From: Akebia trifoliata
Lineage: Eukaryota; Streptophyta; Magnoliopsida; Ranunculales; Lardizabalaceae
Assembly (NCBI GenBank): GCA_017979445.1
Contig: CM030707.1
Location: forward strand, 22,698,586 to 22,762,585
DNA length: 64,000 bases
Reading direction: 5' to 3'
Under the pieces are notes generated by a model. That model did no database searches and was not told where the DNA came from. It saw nothing but the letters and a program-made list of their open reading frames with translations. How positions within the stretch are numbered: position 1 is the first letter of the stretch; the number at the start of each line of letters is the position of its first letter. Shown here piece after piece: positions 23,172-36,836 of this stretch. The translations under genes were made by a program, and so were the position numbers.

Positions 23172-24776
23172 GTTCAAATTTGTGAGTTGTGACCCATGTC
23201 AGGCACTAAGTTCACATGCCCAATAAAACTGGGACCACGGTCCATTTTAAGGTCTATGAACCAGTTAGATAGGATGTTCGTGAGCCGCACATCCAAAGAA
23301 AAATAGGCTTACCTAAAATATCGAAACAAACAAAATAGGGATAGGGCCCATTTACACCACTTAACAAACCTTAAAATCTAAATTGCATAATTAGAAAACT
23401 ATCCCTATTCTGGGATAAGAAATACCAAATCCAAAACCTTTATCGGAAATCAAATCTTGATCGTTTAGCAGAAGAACAAGCATTGTACAATCCCTTCTCT
23501 ATATCTTAAATTATTTTTGGCAGAATCTTCAAAGAACAAGCAGCACTTGTTCTTCTTCAGAGATAAATTAAACAATTCGTCAACAATGATAATTGAAATC
23601 CATCTAAAAAAAATTGAAGAACAATACAAGCTCTTCTCCAAAGCCCAAATATAGCTGATCGGGATTAATGGGCTTTGGAGAACAAATTTAATTAAATAAA
23701 GTTTGGACGGCAATTACTAAGATGTTTGTTTGGTTGGGATTTTAAGGCCCAATAGAGGATGGATTAAGGCCTTACTTTGGAAGTAAATCTAAGCTAGGCC
23801 CAAACCAAAATAGCTCCAAAAGAAATAGGACGGCCAGAGCAAAAACCCTATGGAGTGTTTGGTTATAAGGAGTCTGATACTGACCCTGATTTTGGAAAGC
23901 TCTTAGGACTGCTTTTTCATTCATTGCTTGTGCTACTATTTGGGGTTTGATCTTTTGGAGCGCAACCTAAAACATACTACCAAACAACCCCTACATGATC
24001 TTACTTAGGTTGTAATTTAGATATACTCCTCAGGATTTTGGTAAATATTTGAGTTACCATCTTACATTTTAAAACTGATGACATACCCCTTGAAGATTGT
24101 CTTTTCTGAGAGAGAAAATAAAAAAACCAAAATACCCACCTCTATAGCCTTTTGATAAAAACCTCTTCATCCACCCCAGAAAAAAAAATAATAATAATAA
24201 TAATAATAGTTAATTGATTTTCATCTCATTGACATAATAGATGATGGAATAGTGGAGAAAATCGAGTAATTAGTCAAATTGTGCCAAGAACAAGTGGCGA
24301 TCTTGTCATCGAAAACCCAAGTTTGAAGACTGATTTTTTTTTTTATAAATGAAATAGCAAAGGTTTTTGCCAAGTGGTTCTAGATGAGGATATTTCAGTC
24401 ATTTTCTATTAGTTTCTCATAGAAAACCATGGTCAAGGGAGTTATGTCTAAATTACCCTTATTTAGGTGGTCCTAGTAGGAGCTTAAAAATCAACAAATC
24501 AATTAAGAAGAGAAAAATGTTTGATAATTGTCCTTGTTTGAAATAAGTAGGTTTCATTAACGAAGTTGACGCTTACCAAAAAGCATTAATCAATGTTTTG
24601 TCCTCCTTGCAATTTGAGATGTAGAGACTGTAGATTAAATCTCTACTTAGTTAAAAGTTTATTAATCGCTATTATCTCTAAAACCCTATTTTATTCAATT
24701 ATTTTAAACTACTTAATCAAGTCATTATCAACTAAATTTTTAGATATATTACTTTCTCTTTCCCCATTTTTCATTT
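23172..24776. other. Intergenic, small repeats only
   Basis: There is a possible MITE at about 23850-23991 (GGAGTGTTTGGTTAT against ACTACCAAACAACCCC) and an (AAT)n run near 24189-24209. The stretch 24000-24480 resembles part of 52610-53340, a dispersed repeat of unknown type. No gene seen. Confidence 0.4.
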
Positions 24777-24953
24777 GACTAATAATAAACTGACTCGAAA
24801 AAAGCCACTTGAAATTCACTCGTTGACGTGGACATTTGTACAAAATCATAGATATTTTTCCTTGTGTATCCCGAAGAAAAAGATCTACATTTCTGTGCAC
24901 TTGCCAAGTTAGCTAATGAATTTTGAGTGACTTTTTTCGAGTCAATTAGTCGC
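24777..24953. mobile_element. Small MITE with 40-bp inverted repeats
   Basis: GACTCGAAAAAAGCCACTTG at about 24792 pairs with the complement of GTGACTTTTTTCGAGTC near 24940. Pairing extends about 40 bp on each side. The inner sequence GACGTGGACATTTGTAC parallels 22435-22455. Confidence 0.6.
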
Positions 24954-25597
24954 TACTTCTTTTTTTTTTTATCCTCAAGTAATATTGATTATGGGAATAT
25001 CAATGTAGTTCATGGTTTTAAAATACGTATGAGACCTAGATGACTTAAGCCAGTCGTCCCGCTCTAAGAAGCGAGCAGATGAGAACGTCAATGTGAATTG
25101 TCAATATGATTGGCTCCTCAAAGATTCGAGATAACCCATCTTATACTTTTAGAACAATGATTGAGTTAATGAAATAACTAATTTAGTTTTAAATTAGGTT
25201 TTGTATGTTTCTATATAAAACAATAAATTATTTACTATTTATTTAATAACAAACATGAATTCCAATAGTTGTTAAATGTTTATCTTTTCTTTTCTTTTTT
25301 GTTCTCTTAATTTTTCTTTTAATTTTTACTAAAGCTTTCAAATTATTCATGTTATTTCGGATTTCGTGTGATCCTGAATTTAGTGAATTTGGATCCTTCA
25401 AGTACATCTATGTTAGACAACGGTTCCATATAGATTGAAATGTTTCAAAGGGACACCATTTATCATTTTTAGATGAGTCATGCTCGAGTGACCTCAAGAT
25501 TGTACCTCATATCGCACATCTTGACGTGAAACTGTGTAAGAACCATAAACGCTTTTTGAATCGTATCTCAATGAAAAACATTTATGGTTCCTATACA
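24954..25597. other. Left flank of the Gypsy element
   Basis: No gene. The last part (25492-25540, GTGACCTCAAGATTGTACC and following) is an inverted copy of 38036-38085 on the other side of the retroelement. The element therefore landed inside a pre-existing hairpin. Confidence 0.6.
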
Positions 25598-25602
25598 CTT
25601 TC
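25598..25602 (+). repeat. Target-site duplication, left (CTTTC)
   Basis: CTTTC is repeated exactly at 38033-38037 directly after the 3' LTR. Confidence 0.85.
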
Positions 25603-28600
25603 TGTAAAACCCCGAATTTTCAATTCGTATCTCGAGAAAAAAAAATAGTAGAATTTTAAGAAAATCTTGAAAATGGAATTTAGGGGTAAAACTTTAGGAT
25701 GTTTCTAATCATTTTTAATGAAATCTGATCTCACCATTGGATTCAAAATGATCGAAAAACATACTTTATCTTGTAAGCACGCTTAAATGCGAGTCCGAAT
25801 ATAAAAATTACAAAATCCTCGATTATCGGGTCGAACCAGGCTAAAATAGTGACTTATTGGTAGAAAAAAAATTATTAAGATTAGATTACACCATTGGATT
25901 TGTAACGAAAAATTATTGGACATGGACTATTTATTTGTCATTTTTTGAGACCAGAAAGTCGAATTATCGTCAGAAACGAAAACGACATCAAATTTATAGG
26001 TCACCTCAGGCCAAAAATGTAAATTTTTGATAAAGACATAATTTGTAGAAATTGACTGTACCATTAGATCTGGAACAAAAAATTAGGCAAAATAGAGTAT
26101 TCATTTGTTAGTTTTGGAGTCCGGATGGTGAAGTTATCGTCGATCAAAACAATTGACAAAATGCCGAATTCGTCCCAAATTTTATATAAATAATATTTTA
26201 ATTTTTTTTATCTCATCTTCCCCAAACTCGTCCATACAGCCGCGATAATAAACGAAAAATTCATTTTTTTTCTTCCGATCTTCTACCTCAGATCCCTCGC
26301 AAACGGTCCACTTTCGACGATCGTTGCAGAAGAGAAAAAGATCCACAACTGCGTTCTCTACAAAACCCATCCAATCTCTTTCCATTTCACTTTCTTTTTC
26401 ATCCAATATTGTCAAAAATCAACCGTATTTATATACAGGAATTTCGAAACTTTGACTTCGGATTTCGTCCGTTTCGAGGTCAAATCGTCTTCCGACGCAG
26501 AAGGGAGAAACGTCTGCAGTCTCATTCTCTACATAACTCAATCAAATTCCTTATGTTTTCTCATCTTTTTCAACCCGTATCGTCAAAAATTAGTCGCTTT
26601 GAAGTTCAATCCGTCTCGATTTATGCGCCAATCGCCTCGATTTCCGTGCACACGCTTCGATCCTTTCGCCTAGAGATAGTAAGGAACTCTCAATTTCTAT
26701 TAGTAATCGTAGATTGTGAAAATTGCATTTAGTATTTTATCTAAAAAATTTTGATGTATTTCCAAAATATAGAATTCTTTTGTTATTTCAAAATTCACGC
26801 TAGAAATTGCATGTTTGATATGTTTAATTGTATTTTTAACAAATTATACGTAGGTAGGATATTTTAATGGGTTATTTCCATCAATTGGGTCTTGTGCACT
26901 GATCGGACCCCGTTTTGATATGAAATTTGTATTATTTTTCAATATTATTGATAGAAATAAATTCTATAGTTGGAAAATGTGATTTAATATTCAATTAAGT
27001 TATATTGAGTTGATGAATATCAGAAAATGAATATTTTATTGAAGAGATTGAAAATTGTAAAAATCGAAAAAAAGGGAAAAAGGGTATGAAACTGTAAAAT
27101 GTCAGAGTCACACCCGAGAGGTGATGTCTGCATTTGATGTTGTTGTGTTGTGTGTAGGTTGGTGAACAGATATCCATGGACAATATTATTGGTTGCATGT
27201 TTATTTACTTTCTGTTAGCGCGAGGCGCTGTTTACGTTTCCGTTTTGTTATTTATTTTAGGCTGGGTGGCTACACTTGCATGGTAGGAAACTGAATATCC
27301 ATTCTCAACCTTGTATTGTTAATTTCTTTTTTGTTTTCAAATGAAAATAATATATATATGTAACTATTTTGTGAGCTGTTAAAGAGTCTGTGAATGCCTG
27401 AAGGGATAGTGCGTCATATCATCCGGAGTGGTGTACTATCCTGGGATGTACGGTAGGGACCACCAAGCTCATACGTGGTATGGGACGCGTATGAGAGTGG
27501 AGTCACAACTGGAATCCGGGATATTCCTCTCTATTTTTACCAGTGAATTTATAATGTAAAGGTGGTCATATACGAATGATTTGTATATTTGGGAATCACA
27601 TGTACACCTGATAGGCATAGACGAAGATGATTAGTCAGTGATCACTAACAATCTATAGTAGTCGAACGTTCTGACACATCGAAAAGAGACCCATTACTTA
27701 CGGTCACGTCAAACGGTCAACCTGAGCCGGATAAATGGTCAACCAAGCGTGGTAAACAGCGACCAGCCACAAAATCAGGAACTAAAAGTCAGAGAAGAAT
27801 TGTACCATCATGTCCCGACTAGGAGCGATCTAGTCGTGAATCCCAACTCTCTAATTCCAATACTCCACCATTGTGTATTATGTATCTGTTGCTTTACTTT
27901 GATATATAAAATGAAATGCATGTTTAATGTTTCAATTTGATTAATTAGATTTGTACATAAAGAAAATGGTATAGTGAGTAATGTTGATTGATGTAATGTC
28001 AGTTTTAAAATGTTTAATTGCTCATCCCTGATTATATGTACCAGTTAATCGTAGTTTATTCTGTAAAATTTTGTATATTTTAAAATGATCCAGTATGTTT
28101 ATTCGTTCATGCTAGGAGGGGTTATTGGCAGAAATTGTTTGTTTCCCTACTGGGTAACCATTGTTACTCACCATTTCCTTATCTATTTTTTTAGTTTCAG
28201 ATTCAGAGCTTGACGAGGTAAGTATAGAGCACGAATGAGGATTATCTGGTTGGTCAGATAGACGACCAGAGTCCGTCACCTGATAAATACTAGGGCTATA
28301 CCCCTTAGTAGTGTCAGTTCCTCCAGGTAGTCTTATGGATTCTGTCTTGAGTGTTAGGAATTCTGTTAAAGTGAGGAATTTTGTATAATCCTGTATTCTA
28401 GTTATTCTTCCGTACTCTGATATTTCGTACGTTATTAGACGTATATAGGTTTTCGCTAGTACTATATATTATTTGTTTATATGCAGGATTGTATGTCGTT
28501 TATCAGGTACAGGTTGAACGCATTGGAATGCTAACATAAACAGAGGAGACCATGCCGAAATTTCGAGGTGCCACCTAGTACCTCGAGATCTGACATGGGG

Positions 28601-28630
28601 ATTTGTGTTAGCGTTTGGCGGGGCGCCACA
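25603..28630 (+). repeat. 5' LTR of the Gypsy element
   Basis: TG...CA unit of 3028 bp. It contains a TATATAAATA stretch at 26184 conserved in the other copies, a probable promoter. It also holds two tandem units of about 170 bp (centred near 26330 and 26500) that recur in every LTR copy. Open frames in it (for example 26409-26732) come from those units and have no known family. Confidence 0.88.
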
Positions 28631-28632
28631 GA

Positions 28633-28644
28633 TGGTATCAAAGC
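28633..28644 (+). promoter_or_regulatory. Primer-binding site, initiator tRNA-Met type
   Basis: TGGTATCAAAGC follows the 5' LTR after two bases. It matches the usual TGGTATCAGAGC of plant retroelements at 11 of 12 positions. Confidence 0.85.
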
Positions 28645-28960
28645 ATAGTATTAGATCCGTATGGGATACTGATCTACTGTGTTAGCGATAATCATAGAGT
28701 GTCATTAGGAATCTGATATTCGAGCTCATTAGTAGTTCCGTACTGGGATTGCGAGCTCTTTTGTGTCTAGAAATTCTTAGAGCTTAGCAAGCGTAGAATA
28801 AGACTATAGGTTCATTCTGTTAGTAATGAAAATAGTATTCATTACTAGATTCCTTATTATACTAGTAGTTAATGCTTCTATGATAATGATGTTGGTGTGG
28901 TTCGGAGAAGTGCCTTGCTTCTGATAAAGTGAAGATTTCTGAACTTACAGGTTAGGAAAG

Positions 28961-30243
28961 ATGCAAGGAAATATTGGTGCAACTGGACCCGTGACAAGGA
29001 GTCAAATTGGTGGGGAAGACCTACCTGGGTCGAGTAAATTCACCAAGTTAGAACAGTTGATAGAAGCAGTCTCGGAGTTATCCCAAAGGCAGGCTCGTAT
29101 GGAAATTAGACAATTGGAGATGTTTGAGGCTCAAATGATTATGGTGGGTCAACTGACAAAGAGATTAGAGAGGATAGAAGAAAAGCTCGACTACCATCTT
29201 AAGGATAAATCTCAAAAAGATTCGAGGGTAAACATCTCAACACAGGGAGGACTGCGAGAAGAAGTAGGGATATTACAATCATCGCCTCAGAGCCTATTTG
29301 AAGAAAGACAGTTAGAATCTAATAAGAGGCAAAGAATTACGAAACTAGCAAAGTCACGGGGAAAACAACCATGCATAAGAAGCGAGACTATAGAAATATC
29401 TGCCTAGAGATGGAAAAGTTTTACAAGAAACAACAACATATAATATTAAATTAGTCAAAAGAAAGAGTAGTGGCATGTTACGAATGTGGTAAGTTAGGAC
29501 ATAGAGGGGAGCAATGTTCCGGTCGACGTCAACTGATTAAAGATCCATGGCTAAGAAAAATGTTAGATGGGCCAACTCAAGAAACAATAATGCCACTGGA
29601 TTTTAACAAGATTGATGAAAAACTTATGCCACCGCAATCAGACCGAACTAGTGGTCGAAAGCTAGAAGGAATGGAATTATAGATATCCCGGGGACATATT
29701 AGTCAATCTCAGACGTCTCTTCCTTCCAGATCAGATTTAGCTAAGAGACCGGTGTATTCAAGACCGAGTGCCTCTGAACCCGCATATCCGTAGTACTGAA
29801 CTCCTACTCTACTCTCGAGTTACAGGGTTTCTTCATCACCGACTCATATAACAATTGAGACTCCAATGATGCCAATAGGGCTAAAGGAACCAACAAGGCA
29901 GGTTCAGAGCCTACAGACCCCAATCCACCAATTGTCCGCTTTATAGAGATCTACGAAGACAGGATCATTGACATGCTACGCATGTGGTCAGGTGGGACAT
30001 ATTAGGAGAGAATGCCCTATATCACAGTCGCGAGCAAGGGTTGTGACCCAAGAAAAAGTACCTGTCTCCGACGAAATTTTGGAAGGTACGATTTCTAATT
30101 ATAATGTTAGAAAATTAGACTTCTATTCAATGTTGTTTCGTTTAGATCATATGCTTCTGATAAGATTATGCACACTTACGAAAGTTAGAAATTGTCGAGA
30201 TAGGTCGAGTAATAAAACTGTCTACGCCACGAAAAGACTATGA
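28961..30243 (+). pseudogene. gag: Degenerate gag with two CCHC zinc knuckles
   Basis: Gag packages the element RNA. A 148-codon frame (28961-29407) starts with ATG and is predicted helical, with a charged coiled-coil-like stretch around residues 25-85. It then stops. A different frame (29470 onward) holds a first knuckle C-YE-C-GKLG-H-RGEQ-C (29476-29517) and, 166 codons later in the same frame, a second C-YA-C-GQVG-H-IRRE-C (29974-30015). The linker between is Ser/Pro-rich and interrupted by in-frame stops (after 29680 and near 29790). So there is at least one frameshift and two or more stops, and the gene is dead. Plant Gypsy gags usually show one knuckle; two may reflect an internal duplication. 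Confidence 0.75.
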
Positions 30244-31071
30244 TTGACAAAAGGTTGTTGAGTACTAGGAGACAAAGAATGCTGACGAGATATGCACAGT
30301 AGAGTAGGGTAGAAAAGAACATTATACGGGAAAATATGTGTGTGGGGATGAGTACATCTATAACATGGTAATAATATGGTGTTGAGTTTGTATGCATAAA
30401 GGCTAAAAATATTTGTTGGTAAGTGATGTTTAGGATGATACCTTGTAAAAAAAAAAAAGAGTTTTTAGAAAGATTAGATAAGAACCTACATAGTATAGGT
30501 GTGCAATCTAAAACTGAAATTTGGTAGGCGATCAAAATGAATGAGTATTTGGAGGTAAACTCGACGTATAAATGATGAATTTCATTAGGAAAGGTAAGGG
30601 GTAGATTTATGAATAGTGGAACATATTGGATTTGGCAATTGGTTAAGCTAAGAGTAGCATTAAAATGATTAGAATTATAATAGGGAAGAGTTAGATAGAA
30701 AAAGTAGTTTTGAAAGCAAGGTAAGTGTAAAATGCGAGAAGGAATGATTTTGTGACAAGGTTGCATTGATGGTGACTTAATAGAATTGTGAGAAATAGAT
30801 GAAGAAGGTAAGATAGCAATATTACTTATGAACTGAAAGTCATGAGACATAGTTGTTAGATTTGTAAAAGGTAATTGTGGTACTGTCAATATTGGATGAT
30901 AAGTGAAAATATGTATGATTTAGGCAAAATATAAAGTTACATGAATAAGGATTAATTGATATTACAATGATATTTAAACAGTAACTGGTCAATACTGTAA
31001 TTTTGGGAGTAGAGAAAGAAAGCGTGTGACTTGCAGTTTATGGAATCATTTAAAGTAGTTGAACAGATTTT

Positions 31072-31140
31072 GACCAAGTTCACCGGATGTTTCACGTGTC
31101 CATGTTGAAGAAGTATTTGTCAAGCCCTTCACACATGGTT
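31072..31140 (+). pseudogene. Remnant of Gypsy pol C terminus (after integrase)
   Basis: Translation shows the family signature MFHVSMLKKYL followed by SSPSHMV. This lies downstream of the integrase core in plant Ty3/Gypsy polyproteins. Near 31797-31825 an FNFEDEIFIK-like stretch, typical of the extreme end of these polyproteins, precedes the polypurine tract. The rest of pol (protease to integrase) is not detectable between 30244 and 31071, so it was deleted or decayed. Confidence 0.65.
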
Positions 31141-31818
31141 AGTTGCGAAACAATTTAATTGATATAAGATTTACCTTCTTGATTAAGGTTTTAAATTATG
31201 AAAATTATGAGGAGATGTCACGGTAAGCAGAAATAGAATACTGCATTGAATATAAAGATATTGGTGTACTGGGAATAGAGATTTTAATGCAGTTTGTGAA
31301 TCTAGTGTTAGTAGATATTTGTATTATAGTAGGGATATAATAAGTGTAAAGGTTGTATATTATTTTATTAAGGAATATTAAATGGTGTGCAAATAGTAGT
31401 AATGTGTTTGCGGTAAGTCTATGCAATGAGGAGTAATAATCAGGGTAAGTATGAGTAAAACATAATAGACGGTGTAATTGGTGAGAGAAATAAATATAAA
31501 GAACAGAGAAGATTTGAAAGAATTGTTGTTGATAGATATTAGCAAGGAAGTGATATAAGGTGAATTGATTGTTATCTTAGGGTTATAAAAATAATGGATT
31601 GGTTGGAGTATGAGTTTGAATTAGAGCGATTAATTAATGAATGTGTTGGGTTGACGGAATATGGGAGACATAAGTCTACGAGTTATAAATGAGATTGGAT
31701 TGAGACTAAGAATAAATGGTAATTGAAAATAGATGTTGTTCATTATACCTGTCGTGTTAATGGAATCGCGACAAAGCTTTATAAGATATGATTTCAATTT
31801 CGAGGACGAAATTTTTAT

Positions 31819-31832
31819 TAAGGGGGGGAGAA
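31819..31832 (+). promoter_or_regulatory. Polypurine tract
   Basis: The purine run TAAGGGGGGGAGAA directly precedes the TG of the 3' LTR. It is the expected primer for plus-strand DNA synthesis. Confidence 0.8.
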
Positions 31833-33663
31833 TGTAAAACCCCGAATTTTCAATTCGTATCTCGAGGAAAAAATAAATAGTAGAATTTTAAGAAAATCTT
31901 GAAAGTGGAACTTAGGGGTAAAACTTTAGGATGTTTCTAATCATTTTTAATGAAATCTGACCTCACCATTGGATTCAAAATGACCGAAAAACATACTTTA
32001 GCTTGTAAGCACGCTTAAATGCGAGTTCGAATATAAAAGTTACAAAATCCTCGATTACCAGGTCGGACCAGGCTAAAATAGTGACTTGTTGGTAGAGAAA
32101 GAATTATTAAGATTAGATTACACCATTGGATTCGTAACGAAAAATTATTGGACATGGACTATTTATTTGTTATTTTTGGAGACCAGAAAGTCGAATTATC
32201 GTTAGAAACGAAAACGACATCAAGTTTAGGGGTCACCTTAGGCAAAAAATGTAAATTTTTGATAGAGATATAATTTGTAGAAATTGACTGTACCATTAGA
32301 TCCGGAACAAAAAATTAGGCAAAATAGAGTATTCATTTGTCAATTTTAGAGTCCGGATGGTGAAATTATCGTCGATCAAAATAATTGACAAAATGTCGAA
32401 TTCGTCCCAAATTTTATATAAATAATATTTTAATTTTTTTTATCTTATATTCCCCAAACTCGTCCATACAGCAGCGATAATAAACGAAAAATTCATTTTT
32501 TCTTCCGATCTTCCACCTCAGATCCCTCGCAAACGGTCTACTTTCGACGATCGCCGCAGAAGAGAAAAAGATCCGCAGCTGCATTCTCTACAAAACCCAC
32601 CCAACCTCTTTCCATTTCACTTTCTTTTTCATCCAATATCGTTAAAAATCAGCCGTATTTATATACGGGAATTTCGAAACTTTGACCTCAGATTTCGTCT
32701 GTTTCGGGGTCAAATCGTCTTCCGACGCAGAAGGGAGAAACGTCCGCAGCCTCATTCTCTACATAATCCAACCAAAATCCTTATGTTTTCTCATCTTTTT
32801 CAATCCGTATCGTCAAAAATCAGCCGCTTTGAAGTTCAGTTCGTCTCCATTTTCGTGCAAATCACCTCGATTTACGTGCACACGCTTCGATCCTTTCGCC
32901 TAGAGATAGTAAGGAACTCTCAATTTCTATTAGTAATCGTAGATTGTGAAAATTGCATGTAGTATTTTATCTGAAAATTTTTGATGTATTTCCAAAATAT
33001 AGAATTCTTTTGTTATTTCAAAATTCACGCCAGAAATTGCATGTTTGATATGTTTAATTTTATTTTTAACAAATTATACGTGGGTAGGATATTTTAACGG
33101 GTTATTTCCATCAATTAGATCTTGTGCACTGCTCGGACCCCATTTTGATATGAAATTTGTATTATTTTTCAATATTATTGATAGAAATAAATTCTATAGT
33201 TGGAAAATGTGATTTAATATTCAATGAACTCATATTGAGTTGATGAATATCAGAAAATGAATATTTTATTGAAGAAATTGAAAATTGTAAAAATAAAAAA
33301 AAAGGAAAAAGGGTATGAAACTGTAAAATGTCAGAGTCACACCCGAGGGGTGATGTCTGCATTTTATTTTGTTGTGTTGTGTGTAGGTTGGTGAACAGAT
33401 ATCTATGGACAATATTACTGGTTGCATGTTTATTTACTTTCTGTTAGCTCGAGGCGCTGTTTACGTTTCCGTTTTGTTATTTATTTTAGGCTGGGTGGCT
33501 ACACTTGCATGGTAGGAAACTGAATATCCATTCTCAACCTTGTATTATTAATTTCTCTTTTGTTTTCAAATGAAAATAATATATATATGTAACTATTTTG
33601 TGAGCTGTTAAAGAGTCTGTGAATGCCTGAAGGGATAGTGCGTCATATCATCTGGAGTGGTGT
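31833..33663 (+). repeat. 3' LTR, first part
   Basis: Matches 25603-27431 of the 5' LTR. The match stops at GGTGT (33659-33663), the left copy of the target duplication of the nested solo LTR. Confidence 0.88.
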
Positions 33664-36600
33664 TGTGGCGCCCCGCCAAACGCTAACACAAATCCCCATG
33701 TCAGATCTCGAGGTATTATGTAGCACCTCGAAATTTCGGCATGGTTTCCTCTGTTTATGTTAGCATTTCAAGGCGTTCAACCTGCACCTGATAAACGACA
33801 TACAATCCTGCATTTACATACATAATGTAATAACGAGCGGAAGCCTATATACATCTAATATCGTACGATAAATCAGAGTGCGGAAGAAGAAAATTTATAT
33901 ACAGGATTATACAGAGATTTTCTCACTTTAACAAAAGTCCTAACGCTCAGAACAACATCTATAATACTACCTAGACAAATTAACACCATTAGAGGGGTGT
34001 AGCCCCAATACTCACCAAGTGACAAAGTCTGGCTATCTATTTGACCCACCAGATGATTCTCACTCGTGCTCTATACTTGTCTCGCCAAGCTTTAGATCTG
34101 AAACTAAAAAAATAGAGAAGGAAAGGGTGAGTAACAAGGGTTACCCAGTAAGGAAGCAACAATTTCTGCCAATAATCTCTCCTAAGATGAACGAATAAAC
34201 ATACTGAATCATTTTAAAATAAACAAAATTTTACAGAAGAAAACTACGATTAACTGGTACATATAGCTAGGGATGAGCAACTAAACATTTTAAAACTGAC
34301 ATTACATCACAACAGTATACACTATACCATTTTTTTTATGTACAAATCTAATTGATCAAATGGAAACATGAAACATGTATTTCATTTTATATATCAAAGT
34401 AAAGCAGCAGATACATAATACACAATGGTGGAGTATTGGAATTAGAGTGTTGGGATTCACGACTGGATCGCTCCCAGTCGGGACATGATGTTACAATTTC
34501 TCTCTGGCTTTTAGTTCCTGATTTTGTGGCCGGTTGCTGCCCTTACCACGTTTGGTTGACCATTTATCCGGCTCAGGCTGGCCGTTTGACGTGACCGTAA
34601 GCAATGGGTCTCTTTTCGATGTGTCAGAACGTTCGACTACTATAGATTGTTAGTGATCACTGACTAATCATCTTCGTCTATGCCTATCAGGCGTACATGT
34701 GATTCCCAAAGATACAAACCATTCGTATACGACCACCTTTACATTACAAGTTCACTGGTAAAGATAGAGAGGAATAAACCCGGATTCCAGTTGTGACTCC
34801 ACTCTCATACGCGTCCCATACCACGTATGAGTTTGGTGGTCCCTACCGTACATCCCAGGATAGTACACCACTCCGGATGATATGATGCACTATCCCTTCA
34901 GGCATTCACAAACTCTTTAACAGCTCACAAAATAGCTACTTATATATATTATTTTCATTTGAAAACAAAAGAGAAATTAGCAATACAAGGTTGAGAATAG
35001 ATATCCAGTTTCCTACCATGCAAGTGTGGCCACCCGGCCTAAAATAAATAACATAACAGAGCGCCTCGCGCTAACAGAAAGTAAATAAACATGCAACCAG
35101 TAACATTATCCCTGGATATCCGTTCACCAACCTGCATACAACACAACAACGTAAAATGCAGACATCACCCCTCAGGTGTGACTCTGACATTTTACCATTT
35201 CATACCATTTTTCCCTTTTTTTTCGACTTTTACAGTTTTCACTCTCTTCATAAAATATCCATTTTCTGATATTCATCAACTCAATATGAGTTCATTGAAT
35301 ATTAAATTACATTTTTCAACTATACAATTTATTTCTATCAATAATATTGAAAAAAAAATACAAATTTCATATCAAAACGGGGTCCGAGCAGTGCACAAGA
35401 CCCAATTTATGGCAATAACCCGTTAAAATACTCTACCCACGTATAATTTGTTAAAAATACAATTAAACATATCAAACATGCAATTTCTGGCGTGAATTTT
35501 GAAATAAACAAAGAATTCTATATTTCGAAAATACATCCAAATTTTTCCAATAAAATCCTAAATGCAATTTTCACAATCTATGATTATTAATAGAAATTCA
35601 GAGTTCCTTACTATCTCTAGGCGAAAGGATCAAAGCGTGTGCGCGAAAATCGAGGCGATCAGCGCGGAAATCGAGACAGACCGAACTTCGAAGCGGCTGA
35701 TTTTTGAAATCGACCTGGTGGTTTTGAAGATCTCGATGTGCTCGTCTCTTCTCCCTTCTACGGCGAAAGGCGGTTTGACCCCGAAATCGATGAAAACCGA
35801 GGTCGAAGTTACGAAAATCTCCGTATAAAAATACGGCTGATTTTTGACTATACGGGGTGAAAAAGACGAGAAAACGGAAGGAACTTGGTTGGGTTATGTA
35901 GAGAATGAGGCTGCGGACGTTTCTTCCTTCTGCGTCGGAAAGCGATTTGACCCTGAAACGGACGAAATTCGAGGTCAAAGTTTCGAAATTTTCGTATCCG
36001 AATACGGCTGATTTTTGACGATATCGGGTGAAATAGAAAGTGAAACGAAGAAAGGTTGGGTGGGTTTTGTAGAGAACGTAGCTGCGGACATTTCTCCCTT
36101 CTGCGTCGATCGTCGACGGCGAGCCGTTTGTGAGAGATCTGAGGTGGAAGAATCGGAGGAAAATCAAATTTTTCGTTTTACATGTCTCGGCCATATGACG
36201 CGTTGGGGAAGATGAGTTATAAAATAAAAAATTAAATTATTATTTAAATGAAATTTGGGACGAATTTGGTATTTCGCCTATTGTTTTGATCGACTATAAC
36301 TTGGTCATTCGGTCTCCAAAACTGACAAACGAATACTCTATTTCGCCTAATTTTTCATTCCGGATCTAATGGTATAGTCAATTTCTACAAATTATGTCTC
36401 CATCAAAAATTTACATTTTTGGCCTGACGTGACCCCTAAACTTGATGTCGTTTTCGTTTTTGGCGATAATTCAATTTCCTGATCTCCAAAAATGACAAAT
36501 AAATAGTCTATGTTGAATAATTTTTCGTTATGAACCCAATGGTATGATCGAATTTTAAAAATTATTGCTCCAACAAAAAGTCACTGTTTTAGCCTGATCC

Positions 36601-36831
36601 GACCCGGTAATCGAGGATTTTGCAACTTTTATATTCGGACTCGCATTTGAGCGTGCTTACAGGCTAAACTATGTTTTTCGATCATTTTGAATCTAATGGT
36701 GAGGTCAGATTCCATTAAAAATGATCAAAACAAGGTCCTACAATTTTACCCTAAGTCCCACTTTCAAGATTTTCTTAAAATTCCACTATTTATTTTCCTC
36801 GAGATACGAATTAAAAATTCGGGGTGTTACA
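33664..36831 (-). mobile_element. Nested solo LTR of the same Gypsy family, inverted
   Basis: It starts TGTGGCGCCCCGCC and ends GGGGTGTTACA, the reverse complement of the family LTR. It is flanked by GGTGT (33659-33663 and 36832-36836). At 3168 bp it is about 140 bp longer than the outer LTRs. Its 35598-36194 part carries three copies of the about 150-170-bp internal unit instead of two, and these stay in one open frame (198 codons, minus strand). No known domain. Confidence 0.9.
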
Positions 36832-36836
36832 GGTGT

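Noticed and set aside
26409..26732. ORFs within the Gypsy LTRs (also 32682-32903, 35091-35828)
   Set aside because: They follow the LTR-internal repeat units, change frame between copies and show no protein family.
30185..30889. 234-codon minus-strand ORF inside the Gypsy element
   Set aside because: Antisense to the decayed gag-pol interior, AT-driven composition and no known motif.
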